A stretch of 64,000 nt of DNA, from NCBI RefSeq assembly GCF_009807035.1, contig NZ_WUBI01000001.1, positions 2,232,001 to 2,296,000 of the forward strand, written 5' to 3'. Made by a program: the position numbers and the translations under genes. Source of the DNA: Paenibacillus dendrobii (GTDB taxonomy: Bacteria; Bacillota; Bacilli; Paenibacillales; Paenibacillaceae). Positions 38,705-47,093 of this stretch are shown in pieces; positions within the stretch are counted from its first letter, which is position 1, and each line of letters opens with the position of its first letter. The notes under the pieces were generated by a model. The model did not search any database. It was not told the origin of the DNA and was given only the letters and a program-made list of their open reading frames with translations.

Positions 38705-41338
38705 CTACAATAGATTTAATTCCATGGCCTTCGAGATCGCCTGCACGCGATTTTTCACGCCTAGCTTCTGGTATAAGTTATAGGTGTAACCTTTGATTGT
38801 TCCCACTGATAAATACAAGCTGCGGGCAATGTCATCATTCGAATGCCCGGCTGCGATGTAGTTCAGAATTTCCTTTTCCCGATTGGTAAGCGAGACCGCG
38901 AACTCACTTCCTTCATGAAGAGGCATGCCTGCGTAATCTCCTTGGAGTCCGGTAAACATGGGCAGCAGTTTCCGGGCGTAATCCGCAGCCTCCTCATCAT
39001 GATTGGCATATTGTTTCAAATATTGGGATAACAGCTCATACAGCGATGACCCTTCATCCAGAAAGATTCGAATATACCCTTGTTGTGACGCTAATTGAAG
39101 CGCCTTTTCCATTGATTCCGATGCGCTGATATGCTTGCCTTCTGCTTGATAGGCTAATGCCAGCAGCAGCAGAATCTCGATTTGACTGCCCAGTCGATCT
39201 GTCCGCTTGGCATCTTTCTCCAGCTTCCGCAGCAGCTTGACAGCTTCCTCGGTTGATTTACGGTGGATCCATAAGCGTACCAGCGTAAGATTCTCATACT
39301 CCCGTGCAACGCTCGTCTTATCCGGCGTTTGGATATGGCGGTGCTCCACCCATTTTTCCACCGCATCGATGTTTCCCCGTGTCAGCTGAAACCGAGCAAA
39401 ACATGCTTCCAATAACAACTGCCAATGGGGTGAGCGCAGCTTTTCGATGTGCTTCGTCGCCTGTTGAAGGATCTCTTCGGCAGCTTCGAAGTCTCCCATA
39501 GCCTGTTTTATTTTCGTATGCAGAATAATCCCAGGGATTGCAACTCCCAGATGATGCGAAGATTCAGGATCGTACATCTGGAGTGCCTGCTCCAATATGC
39601 TCTCCGCCTCCTCCAGTCGGTTCCACTCGTAGTACAAATCAGCCAAGAACACGAACCCGTGCCCTTGCAGTGCACCATGAATGGACGCCCTTCTCGTTTC
39701 CGACTCGGATGCCCTGGCAGATAAATAAGCCATCTTTTTCAGCCTGCCCCCGAAACCAATCGGCCCTCGGTACAACAAGGCTTCCCCCAGATTCACAACG
39801 TTCACGATCGAAGGAAACTTCACCAGGCCTTCCCTGTTGCTGTCGAGCAGGTCGATAAAAGTGTCCACATCGCCCTGATAGTAAGCAACAGAAGCCCGGT
39901 ACATCCCGACCCTTAATGTCAGTTCCCGCCGTTCCTCTTCTGAGAATAAGTCTTTCTGCTGATCCAGTAAGTGCAGGGTCCGTTCCAGTAAGCTTTTGGC
40001 CTCCGGAATGTTCCCGGAAGCAGCGAGCCTCCCAGCCTGGTAATAAAACAAATCCGGACGGCTTACGATGCTTTCGAGGGGTAATTGCTTAAGCCAGCGT
40101 TGCAGTGAAGTTTCATCGCCATTTTGAATGATGAGGGGAAAATTCTGTTCAATACAGATTGCGGCATGCTCCTTCTCATCGGCTTCGAACATGTGGTTCA
40201 CGGCTTCCGTAATAAATCCATGCTGTTCATACCACTGATATGCCCGCCGGTGAAGTTCATTCACCTCGGTGAGTCCATATCGATTCAGCAGCCGGTTTTG
40301 GAGCATTTCAGAAAAAAGATGGTGATAGCGGTACCATGTGCGGGTATCGTCAAGAGGAATGAAGAACATGTGGGAACGTTCCAGGGCATGGAATAAATGC
40401 TTGGAATCGCTGCGGCCGGTGACAGCATCTGTGAGGGATGCATTCATGTAATTCAATATGGACGTTTGCAGCAGGAAGACCTGAAACTCTTCCGTTTGCC
40501 GGAGCAGCACTTCATCCATCAAATAGTCGAATATGTATCGGTGATTCCCCGAAAAGGATTGAATAAAAGGTGTAACGTCGCTTCGACCTTCCATGGATAA
40601 GAAGGCAAGGATTAGGCCGGCGGCCCAGCCTTCCGTTTTTTGCTCGAGCAGGGCAATATGTTCCGGTAAAAGCACGTTGCTTAAGGATTTCTCCTGAAGG
40701 GCCGTAATCTCATCGATCGTAAACCGTAGATCGGCTGCACCCACTTCGCTCAGCTGTTTTCGTACCCTTAAACGGGATAGCGGCAGCGAAGGATGCGCGC
40801 GGCTGATGATCATAAGTCGGATATGCTCAGGAAGATATTCCAGGAAGAACGCCAGGCTTTCAAGAACGGAAGCATCGCGGATCAGATGGTAATCATCGAG
40901 CACGAGCACGAATGGTTCCGTGATGGTGCAGATTTCATTCAAGTAAAAAGACATCATCGCTTCCATGGATGAACTGCGATACGCCTGTAGTCCGCGCATT
41001 ATATTTTCCGAGAAACCGGGAACGCACCGCTCAATCGCCTCCGTGATACAGCTCCAAAAGCGAATCCACTCATTGTCTCCGTCGTCCAGCGATACCCAGG
41101 CAGCCTTAAGGGAACGGACATGTATCCAGCTGCTGACAAGCGTCGTTTTCCCGAAGCCTGCCGGGGCTGTGATCAGCGTGAGCTTACATCGGATGCTTTC
41201 ATCCAGATGATTCATTAGTCGTTGTCGAATAATATCCTTCTCTGCCATAAGCGGGATGGAGGCTTTTGCAGACAGCACATAACTGCTCAGATTACCCGAC
41301 TGGACCTGCGTGTTTGATGGATAGCCAGTGTTCATCAT
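38705..41338 (-). CDS. LuxR-family ATP-dependent regulator (MalT-like, STAND)
   Basis: About 877 residues. The N-terminal NTPase (about 30-300) has Walker A APAGFGKTT and Walker B-like FVLVLDDYH. A helical, TPR-like region follows (about 350-790). The C-terminal LuxR HTH (about 815-877) contains LTNREKEILNYIAAGHSNDD and VGTIKGYTYNLYQKL. This is the architecture of MalT, an activator that multimerises with ATP and an inducer. Inducer and targets are unknown. Either ATG at 41338 or a GTG at 41344 could be the start. Confidence 0.9.
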   Translation of the reverse strand: MMNTGYPSNTQVQSGNLSSYVLSAKASIPLMAEKDIIRQRLMNHLDESIRCKLTLITAPAGFGKTTLVSSWIHVRSLKAAWVSLDDGDNEWIRFWSCITEAIERCVPGFSENIMRGLQAYRSSSMEAMMSFYLNEICTITEPFVLVLDDYHLIRDASVLESLAFFLEYLPEHIRLMIISRAHPSLPLSRLRVRKQLSEVGAADLRFTIDEITALQEKSLSNVLLPEHIALLEQKTEGWAAGLILAFLSMEGRSDVTPFIQSFSGNHRYIFDYLMDEVLLRQTEEFQVFLLQTSILNYMNASLTDAVTGRSDSKHLFHALERSHMFFIPLDDTRTWYRYHHLFSEMLQNRLLNRYGLTEVNELHRRAYQWYEQHGFITEAVNHMFEADEKEHAAICIEQNFPLIIQNGDETSLQRWLKQLPLESIVSRPDLFYYQAGRLAASGNIPEAKSLLERTLHLLDQQKDLFSEEERRELTLRVGMYRASVAYYQGDVDTFIDLLDSNREGLVKFPSIVNVVNLGEALLYRGPIGFGGRLKKMAYLSARASESETRRASIHGALQGHGFVFLADLYYEWNRLEEAESILEQALQMYDPESSHHLGVAIPGIILHTKIKQAMGDFEAAEEILQQATKHIEKLRSPHWQLLLEACFARFQLTRGNIDAVEKWVEHRHIQTPDKTSVAREYENLTLVRLWIHRKSTEEAVKLLRKLEKDAKRTDRLGSQIEILLLLALAYQAEGKHISASESMEKALQLASQQGYIRIFLDEGSSLYELLSQYLKQYANHDEEAADYARKLLPMFTGLQGDYAGMPLHEGSEFAVSLTNREKEILNYIAAGHSNDDIARSLYLSVGTIKGYTYNLYQKLGVKNRVQAISKAMELNLL

Positions 41339-41695
41339 CTTCACTCTCTTTATTTTTCGACTTATATTCCCATGACCATTTCGTATAGAAAAGTTTTCCT
41401 CTCCTATATTTTATTCCTTTATAGTATTTAATGATTGAATTCATTGTCAATCCCGCTCTGAACAATAGGAATAAGGGACGCGGCATTCAAGATTTCCGCC
41501 GTGTCCCTTGGGTTTAAAAATCAGCTGTTTTCTTTTTTGCATAATTTCGAGGCTGATTTCTCGATCTGCGTTTATCGCTGGCGGCATAGCTTGACTTGAT
41601 CCTTTCGTCTTAACACTATGCTTCTCTTTGACACTATTCTATAATACGTACCGAATATGAGGCCTATGAATCTAACACAAAAAATCCGATCTTCT
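41339..41695. other. Intergenic region with an extra hairpin
   Basis: No gene seen. It contains a 12-base-arm hairpin at 41473-41509 (AAGGGACGCGGC / GCCGTGTCCCTT, two G-U pairs) with GGGTTTAAAAA on its right. It may be a second terminator for the upstream gene or part of an unannotated RNA. The LuxR-type promoter should lie between it and 41338. Confidence 0.4.
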
Positions 41696-41711
41696 TCAGA
41701 TCGGATTTTTC
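41680..41711 (-). terminator. Terminator overlapping the end of the helical regulator gene
   Basis: AAAAATCCGATCT, short loop, AGATCGGATTTTT. The stop codon of the gene ending at 41696 lies inside the stem. Confidence 0.8.
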
Positions 41712-42574
41712 TCTTTTCGCTCGGTATTGAGCTTATTATAGTTATTGATGATCTCATCCAATACCATAGACTGACGGATCACGTTTGGATTCCACATGCC
41801 ACCGTATTGATGGACCATCTGATATAGCCTTTGTCTTTCCATCTCGAGGCAGAATTGAATCATGTTTGATTTCCCTAATAGATCCATAAACTCTTGTTTC
41901 GCTTCCCATCCTGCTTGATGTTTGAATCGTTCAAATACATTCACGCATTCCATGATGTTTATTTCGCTATTGATGCGGATTGAAAAATCGAGACATTGCA
42001 GAATCAGGTGAATACCTTCACAGCGATGTTGGCGCAGTTGATAAATGGCCAGTTCAGTCAAAAACGTGACGTATGTTTCAGACATTGCTTGTTGATTGAT
42101 CGCAACCCTAAAACCATGCTTCTGCTCTGGAAAATACGAAGCAAACCGGTCCAAAAGATCGTCGATGTTGATTCGATGCCGATTCGCCGTTTGCAGCATT
42201 TTGAAAAGTACTGTGTACACATCTTCTTCCTGTGCAGAGATGAAGTCGATATACTCGGGAATGCTCTGCGTTTCACTCGACACGATAAGATCCAAATATG
42301 TATTCGCTGCCGCCCATTTCTCGATTTGCTCCAATGTCGATCTTGCTTCTTCCAACTGCTCCGAATGCCTCTGCTTGTCAAGCCAACCTTCTATTAAGTC
42401 CATTCCTGCTGTGATCTGTTCTAACTGCTCCATCAAATCCGAAGGGTTCCCATTCAAAATCCGGCCAAGCATGTCCTCGTTGATGCCCGATATCCGTGAA
42501 AATTGCTGAATGGTTAAGCCTTCATTTTGCAAATAAAATTTCAATGCTGACTGAATAGTGGCCGTCTCTTCCAA
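41696..42574 (-). CDS. Unrecognised protein with N-terminal HTH-like and C-terminal helical regions
   Basis: About 292 residues that I cannot assign. Residues about 15-45 (LTIQQFSRISGINEDMLGRI) resemble an XRE-type helix-turn-helix. The rest is predicted alpha-helical and might form TPR-like repeats (ETYVTFLTELAIYQLRQHRC), a layout shared with some peptide- or stress-responsive regulators. No enzyme motif or membrane segment is visible. The frame is open to 42598, but GGAGGTG lies six bases before the TTG at 42574, which I take as start. Single gene with its own terminator. Confidence 0.75.
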   Translation of the reverse strand: MEETATIQSALKFYLQNEGLTIQQFSRISGINEDMLGRILNGNPSDLMEQLEQITAGMDLIEGWLDKQRHSEQLEEARSTLEQIEKWAAANTYLDLIVSSETQSIPEYIDFISAQEEDVYTVLFKMLQTANRHRINIDDLLDRFASYFPEQKHGFRVAINQQAMSETYVTFLTELAIYQLRQHRCEGIHLILQCLDFSIRINSEINIMECVNVFERFKHQAGWEAKQEFMDLLGKSNMIQFCLEMERQRLYQMVHQYGGMWNPNVIRQSMVLDEIINNYNKLNTERKEKNPI

Positions 42575-42712
42575 TGAAACACCTCCACCATGATACATAC
42601 ATATTTTAGGTAATCACCTTATACAAGTTATATTATGTCAGTATTTAACAACGGTCAATAACAAAAATACTTGCATTTGGCAGCTCGGCCCCTAGTAGGA
42701 ACATGAATTATA

Positions 42713-42751
42713 ACAGAAGCTTCCCTTGATGGATTCAAGGGAAGCTTCTGT
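42713..42751 (-). terminator. Long hairpin after tyrS
   Basis: Arms ACAGAAGCTTCCCTTGA and TCAAGGGAAGCTTCTGT, nearly perfect over 17 pairs. On the minus strand it is followed by TATAATTC rather than a clear T-run. Confidence 0.6.
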
Positions 42752-42764
42752 CTAACGGAGTCTG

Positions 42765-44030
42765 TTATGACATTTTCACCAGGCTGTAGTTTTTCTTGCC
42801 TTTGCGGATAATGATGAATCGGCCGCCGATTGCTTGTTCGGCCGTCACTTCAAACCCAACGTCGCTGACTTTCTCGCCGTTCATCGAGATCGCGCCTTTC
42901 GTGACATCCTCGCGTGCCTGACGCTTGGACGGCTCGATGCCGAGATCGACCAGCCAGTCGACGATATTCTTCGATTCCTGCGTCGCTTCGAACGTCGGCA
43001 TTTCTTTGAATCCCTGCTCAATTTCATCGGCGGTAAGCGATTTGATATCCCCGGTGAACAATGCGGCGGTAATGCGCTTGGCTTGCTCGAGCAGCTCCTC
43101 GCCATGCACGAATTTCGTCATTTCCTCGGCCAACGTTTTTTGCGCTTCACGTTTATGCGGCTCGGTCTCTACCTTCTCGGCCAGCTCTTCGATGCGCTCT
43201 TTGGACAGGAACGTAAAGTATTTCAGGTATTTCACCACATCCCGGTCGTCGGTGTTGGCCCAGAACTGGTAGAACTCGAACGGTGTCGTTTTGTTCGGAT
43301 CAAGCCAAATGGCTCCGCCGGCCGTTTTGCCGAACTTGGTGCCGTCGGCTTTCAGCATCAGCGGAATCGTCAGACCGAATGCTTTGGCTTCCGCGCCTTC
43401 CTTTTTCCGAATCAGGTCCAAGCCGCTTGTAATGTTGCCCCATTGGTCGGAGCCGCCGATCTGCAGCTGCACGTCTTCGTTCTGGAACAAATGCAGGTAG
43501 TCCAGCGACTGCAAAATCTGGTACGAAAACTCCGTGAAGGAAATACCGCTGTCGAGTCTGCTTGCCACCACGTCTTTCGCCAGCATGGAGTTGATGCTGA
43601 AGTTTTTGCCGTAGTCGCGCAAGAACTCGATCACGTTGATTTTATGGGTCCAGTCGTAGTTGTTAACCATGCGGATTTGATTGTCGCCATCGGTGACAAA
43701 CAGCTTTCTCATCTGCTCGGTCAGCGCGTCCACGTTCGCCTGCACCTGCTCCAGCGTCTGCAGCGAACGCTCGGTTTGACGGCCGCTCGGGTCGCCGATC
43801 GTTCCGGTCGCACCGCCGATCAGAATGACCGGACGATGTCCGGCAAGCTGGAATCGTTTCAGCACCATGAACGGAATCAGGTGGCCGATATGCATGCTGT
43901 CACCGGTCGGGTCGACTCCGCAGTACAGCGAGATCGCCTTTTGGTTCGTCAGCTCGCGCAGTCCTTCGGCATCCGTTTGTTGATTGATGGCGTCGCGCCA
44001 TTCAAGTTCATCGATAATATTCACCGTCAT
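42765..44030 (-). CDS. tyrS: Tyrosyl-tRNA synthetase
   Basis: A 421-residue class I synthetase charging tRNA-Tyr. HIGH-type motif HIGHL is at about residues 47-51 after DPTGDSM; the KMSKS equivalent is KFGKT in KADGTKFGKTAGGAIWLDP at about 230. A C-terminal S4-like RNA-binding domain follows (about 355-415). The length is standard for the bacterial TyrS group. Expression is controlled by a T-box leader with Tyr specifier at 44083-44347. Confidence 0.97.
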   Translation of the reverse strand: MTVNIIDELEWRDAINQQTDAEGLRELTNQKAISLYCGVDPTGDSMHIGHLIPFMVLKRFQLAGHRPVILIGGATGTIGDPSGRQTERSLQTLEQVQANVDALTEQMRKLFVTDGDNQIRMVNNYDWTHKINVIEFLRDYGKNFSINSMLAKDVVASRLDSGISFTEFSYQILQSLDYLHLFQNEDVQLQIGGSDQWGNITSGLDLIRKKEGAEAKAFGLTIPLMLKADGTKFGKTAGGAIWLDPNKTTPFEFYQFWANTDDRDVVKYLKYFTFLSKERIEELAEKVETEPHKREAQKTLAEEMTKFVHGEELLEQAKRITAALFTGDIKSLTADEIEQGFKEMPTFEATQESKNIVDWLVDLGIEPSKRQAREDVTKGAISMNGEKVSDVGFEVTAEQAIGGRFIIIRKGKKNYSLVKMS

Positions 44031-44082
44031 AACACCCCTTTAGTTAGTTATCCTTATAACGAATTCCCATTTCCGCGTTGAA

Positions 44083-44347
44083 AAACAAAAAAATCGCCCC
44101 TTGTCAAATGACAAAAGGGACGATTGAATAACCGTGTTACCACCCAGATTGCACCAATGGAGATTTGCGCTGTTCGCGCGCCATTCATGCCGCTCTTCGG
44201 CGAGATATCGTTCGCCAATTCCGCTCGGCATTACCCGAGATACTCCAAAGTGTAATTCGCAGGCTTCGTGTGTACCGGGTTTCATCACCCCCCGGCTTTC
44301 TGGAACAGGGACGACATCTGCTACTGGGCTCTTTCAACGTATATCGC
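44083..44347 (-). promoter_or_regulatory. T-box leader of tyrS, specifier UAC (Tyr)
   Basis: Minus-strand leader with Stem I 5' side AAAGAGCCCAGTAGCAG, T-box core TCTGGGTGGTAACACGG (near 44130-44146) and a terminator stem (CGTCCCTTTTGTCA / TTTGACAAGGGGCG) followed by a T-run. The specifier loop reads GAA-T-TAC-A with TAC at 44254-44252, matching the tyrosine anticodon GUA. Confidence 0.93.
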
Positions 44348-44363
44348 ATATAAGATTACAGAC

Positions 44364-44392
44364 AGTATAGTGAATTCAACATTTAATGTCAA
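44364..44392 (-). promoter_or_regulatory. tyrS: Sigma-A promoter of tyrS
   Basis: Minus strand TTGACA (44392-44387), 17-base spacer, TATACT (44369-44364): near-consensus. Confidence 0.8.
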
Positions 44393-44426
44393 CCACGATG
44401 GGCTGGAAGGAAGAGGAATCCGCAAC

Positions 44427-44717
44427 CTACTGCACCCAAAGCTTGAAAAGCCCTTCGTTAATCCCGAGGTTGTACATGTAATAGATGCCGAACAGAAAGC
44501 TGACTGTGCCTGCCACCTGCGCAAGCGAGCGGTTGATCAGGACGTTTTTCTTGCTGTATACGAACGGAATGCCGATGATGGTGGTGAATGTCAGCATGCC
44601 GACGATAAAGAGTGTGCTGGTATGTCCGATGCCCCAAAATACGCCAGTTAACGTGGAGCGCGACAGTTTTTTGCTCTTGCCGAAATAAAACTGATTACCA
44701 CTGCGTTTCCTCCTCAT
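44427..44717 (-). pseudogene. Truncated nickel/cobalt transporter-like protein (NiCoT/UreH family)
   Basis: A 96-residue frame with STLTGVFWGIGHTSTLFIVG, the conserved second motif of HoxN/NixA/UreH-type permeases. The family's first motif, the HxxxxD metal-selectivity helix, is missing, as is most of the C-terminal half. The frame starts eight bases after larC2 with AGGAGG nearby, so the 5' part has been lost. Being last in an operon that makes a nickel cofactor, it probably descends from a dedicated nickel importer. It could still be a short functional membrane protein. Confidence 0.5.
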
Positions 44718-44725
44718 GTCCCGCT

Positions 44726-45220
44726 CTAGTCCTGTTGCGGATTACCGGACTCTTCTCCCGCTGATTTCCACACCTGCTCGTAGACTTTTTTGAGCGGAAT
44801 GCCATGCGTCTGAGCGATCTGCTTGCACTCCTCGAACTCCGGCGCCCACTGAACGGTATGTCCGCCCTGCATTCCCTTTTTTACGGTTACGGGGCCCCAT
44901 TCCGTGAGGACCTGCTCGAACGTTCTCTCCAAACGATGCACGGTCAGCGGATAATATCGTACGCCTAAGGTGGTGGTCTCCCGGAAAATGATCTCCTTCA
45001 TCCGATCGATATGTTCATTGGAACAGAGCAGCTGCAGCAGGGTTCCCGGCCTGTTTTTTTTCATGTAAATCGGTGTATAGTATACATCGTTTGCCCCGCT
45101 TTCAAACAGCAAATCCATAACGTACCCGAGCCATTCACCCGGGATGTCGTCAAAATTCACTTCCATCTTGATCATGTCATGGTCGATATGCTCATGGTTC
45201 GGAGGCCGTTTGGCGTTCAT
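44726..45220 (-). CDS. larC: LarC2, C-terminal part of nickel-insertion protein LarC
   Basis: A 164-residue protein matching the C-terminal half of LarC (DUF111), with KMEVNFDDIPGEWLGYVMDL and ANDVYYTPIYMKKNRPGTLL. LarC is a CTP-dependent cyclometallase that inserts Ni into the thiocarboxylated pyridinium mononucleotide to finish the nickel-pincer cofactor. In Lactobacillus plantarum the two halves are joined by ribosomal frameshifting. Here larC1 ends at a TAG and larC2 has its own ATG with GAGGGAGGG 62 bases later, and an in-frame TGA lies just upstream of that ATG, so this half is translated independently. Confidence 0.87.
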   Translation of the reverse strand: MNAKRPPNHEHIDHDMIKMEVNFDDIPGEWLGYVMDLLFESGANDVYYTPIYMKKNRPGTLLQLLCSNEHIDRMKEIIFRETTTLGVRYYPLTVHRLERTFEQVLTEWGPVTVKKGMQGGHTVQWAPEFEECKQIAQTHGIPLKKVYEQVWKSAGEESGNPQQD

Positions 45221-45282
45221 ATGCGTTTCCCTCCCTCAAAGGAATATCGGGCGAATGCCAATGTATTACTGTTTCGCCATGG

Positions 45283-46308
45283 CTATTCGCCAATCATCAC
45301 CCGCAGCACGTTTGGATGCTCGGCGAAGGTCTTCGTTCCCGCTCCGTATCCGATCGCATTCACCTTGATGGAAGGAATCGGGCCATATTCTTCCGCAAGC
45401 ACGGAGACAATAGCCGCTCCCGTTGGCGTGGTCAGCTCTCCGCGAATATCCGATTGCTCCAGGGGAGTTCCTTTGAGAATCTCTAGCGTTGCGGGAGCCG
45501 GCACCGGATAAATGCCATGATCGATACGGATCTTCCCTTTTCCGACCGGCACGGGAGAAGATTGGATGACATCGACATCCAGCTCATGAATCAGGATCGC
45601 CGCACCTACGATATCGATAATCGAGTCTACGGCACCAACCTCATGGAAATGGACCTTCTCTAAAGGCATGCCATGGATCTTCCCTTCCGCTTCCCCGATT
45701 TTCTTAAAAATCCGAATAGCGAGTTCTTCTACGGACTGTTCGAACCCAGCATCTTCAATGAGCTTGACGATATCCTTGTATGATCGATGATCATGGTGAT
45801 GATGGGGATGCGAGTGCCCGTGATCATGACTGTGGCTGTGATCATGGCTGTGACTGTGGCTATTGGTGTGATCATGTGCATGCTCGTGGCTGTGCGGATG
45901 CACGTGGTTATGCTCGTGATCATGGTCGTGTTCATGATGCTCATGCTCGTGGTGTTCATGCGTATGTTCGTGCTCATGACTGTGGCTATGTTCATGGTCA
46001 TGCGCGTGCTCGTGGCTGTGATCGTGATCATGGCTGTGATTGTGATCATGCTCGTGAGCATGTCCATGATCGTTGGCATGATGATGTTCATGCGAATGCG
46101 CGCCGCTTCCTTTCAGCAGCACGTCGAATTTCGTGGAAGTGATGCCGTTTTTAACGACTTTCCCCCATTTCAGCTCGTATTCTTGTTCAATGCGAAGCTT
46201 TTTCAGCTCTTCCGCAAGCTTGCCTGGATCGGCGCCGGCATCAATCAGCGCTCCGATGAACATGTCCCCGCTAATGCCGGAGAAGCAGTCAAGGTATAAT
46301 GTTTTCAT
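45283..46308 (-). CDS. larC: LarC1, N-terminal part of nickel-insertion protein LarC, with giant His-rich insert
   Basis: About 341 residues. MKTLYLDCFSGISGDMFIGA is the LarC start motif, and HEVGAVDSIIDIVGAAILI and TPTGAAIVSVLAEEYG are further conserved blocks. Between them, about residues 71-175, lies a run of about 103 residues holding 53 His, mostly alternating with Asp, Glu and Ser. LarC proteins often have short His-rich loops, but this one is very long and could store or deliver nickel. The ATG at 46308 follows AAAGGGGG; it overlaps larB by 20 bases. The partner half is larC2. Confidence 0.9.
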   Translation of the reverse strand: MKTLYLDCFSGISGDMFIGALIDAGADPGKLAEELKKLRIEQEYELKWGKVVKNGITSTKFDVLLKGSGAHSHEHHHANDHGHAHEHDHNHSHDHDHSHEHAHDHEHSHSHEHEHTHEHHEHEHHEHDHDHEHNHVHPHSHEHAHDHTNSHSHSHDHSHSHDHGHSHPHHHHDHRSYKDIVKLIEDAGFEQSVEELAIRIFKKIGEAEGKIHGMPLEKVHFHEVGAVDSIIDIVGAAILIHELDVDVIQSSPVPVGKGKIRIDHGIYPVPAPATLEILKGTPLEQSDIRGELTTPTGAAIVSVLAEEYGPIPSIKVNAIGYGAGTKTFAEHPNVLRVMIGE

Positions 46309-47062
46309 TCCGGTTTCCCCCTTTGTGTACAAGCTGATGAATCAATGCCGCATTATATCCCCCGCCGAACCCGTTATCGATATTGACCACGCTGATTCCC
46401 GACGCGCAGGAATTCAGCATCGTCAATAACGCCGAAAGGCCGTTGAAACTGGCCCCGTATCCGATGCTTGTCGGAACGGCAATGACAGGATGGGAGACCA
46501 GTCCGCCGACGACGCTCGGCAGCGCGCCTTCCATGCCCGCCACCACCACGGAGACGGTCGCGTTTTGAATTTCCTCCGCATGGCTCAGCAGACGGTGTAT
46601 CCCCGCTACCCCTACGTCATAGATTCGGTGCACCTTGCTTCCCAGTACCTCTGCCGTGACCGCCGCTTCTTCCGCGACCCTGAGATCAGAGGTCCCCGCG
46701 GCAATCACGGCGACATATCCGTGCGAATGCTCCTCGGAGCCAGCGTCCTTTTTCCAGAATAAAATTCGGGCCGTATCGTCGTACATATACGCAGGACAAG
46801 CCTTCTGAACGACCGCGGCCTTTTCCTTCGAAATTCTCGTGACCAGGACGCTCTGGTTCCGGGCCTGAAGCGACTGCGCAATCGAAATGATCTGGTCGAC
46901 CGTTTTTCCTTCCCCATATACGATTTCGGGAAATCCCTGGCGTTTGCTCCGATGATGATCTACTTTGGCAAACCCTAGGTCTTCGAAGGTAGCCAGTTTT
47001 TCTTTCGCGTCCGCGATGCTAAGGGTCCCGTTTTGAACCTGCTCCAAAATTTGATCAAGCAC
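46289..47062 (-). CDS. larB: LarB, pyridinium-3,5-biscarboxylic acid mononucleotide synthase
   Basis: A 257-residue protein of the NCAIR-mutase-like LarB family. LarB carboxylates and hydrolyses nicotinic acid adenine dinucleotide, the first step of nickel-pincer cofactor synthesis. The N-terminal helical part (LSIADAKEKL) and C-terminal AIR-carboxylase-like fold (VIAAGTSDLRVAEEAA, AVPTSIGYGASFNGLSAL) are clear. It starts with GTG at 47062 after GAGGGCGA and overlaps larC1, indicating coupled translation. Confidence 0.93.
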   Translation of the reverse strand: MLDQILEQVQNGTLSIADAKEKLATFEDLGFAKVDHHRSKRQGFPEIVYGEGKTVDQIISIAQSLQARNQSVLVTRISKEKAAVVQKACPAYMYDDTARILFWKKDAGSEEHSHGYVAVIAAGTSDLRVAEEAAVTAEVLGSKVHRIYDVGVAGIHRLLSHAEEIQNATVSVVVAGMEGALPSVVGGLVSHPVIAVPTSIGYGASFNGLSALLTMLNSCASGISVVNIDNGFGGGYNAALIHQLVHKGGNRNENIIP

Positions 47063-47093
47063 TCGCCCTCATCCCCTTCCATTCCGCCCAGAT

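Noticed and set aside
42834..44081. 415-codon plus-strand frame opposite tyrS
   Set aside because: Antisense shadow of a well-conserved gene; no ribosome site or recognisable domain.
45220..45310. Programmed frameshift joining larC1 and larC2
   Set aside because: The larC2 frame is closed by TGA a few codons before its ATG and the two open frames do not overlap, so ribosomes cannot pass directly from one to the other.
45780..46299. Repeat-like plus-strand frames opposite the His-rich part of larC1, and a possible tandem-repeat or CRISPR-like element
   Set aside because: The repetition comes from GTGATC/ATGCTC-type His codons on the minus strand; units are irregular, with no spacer structure.
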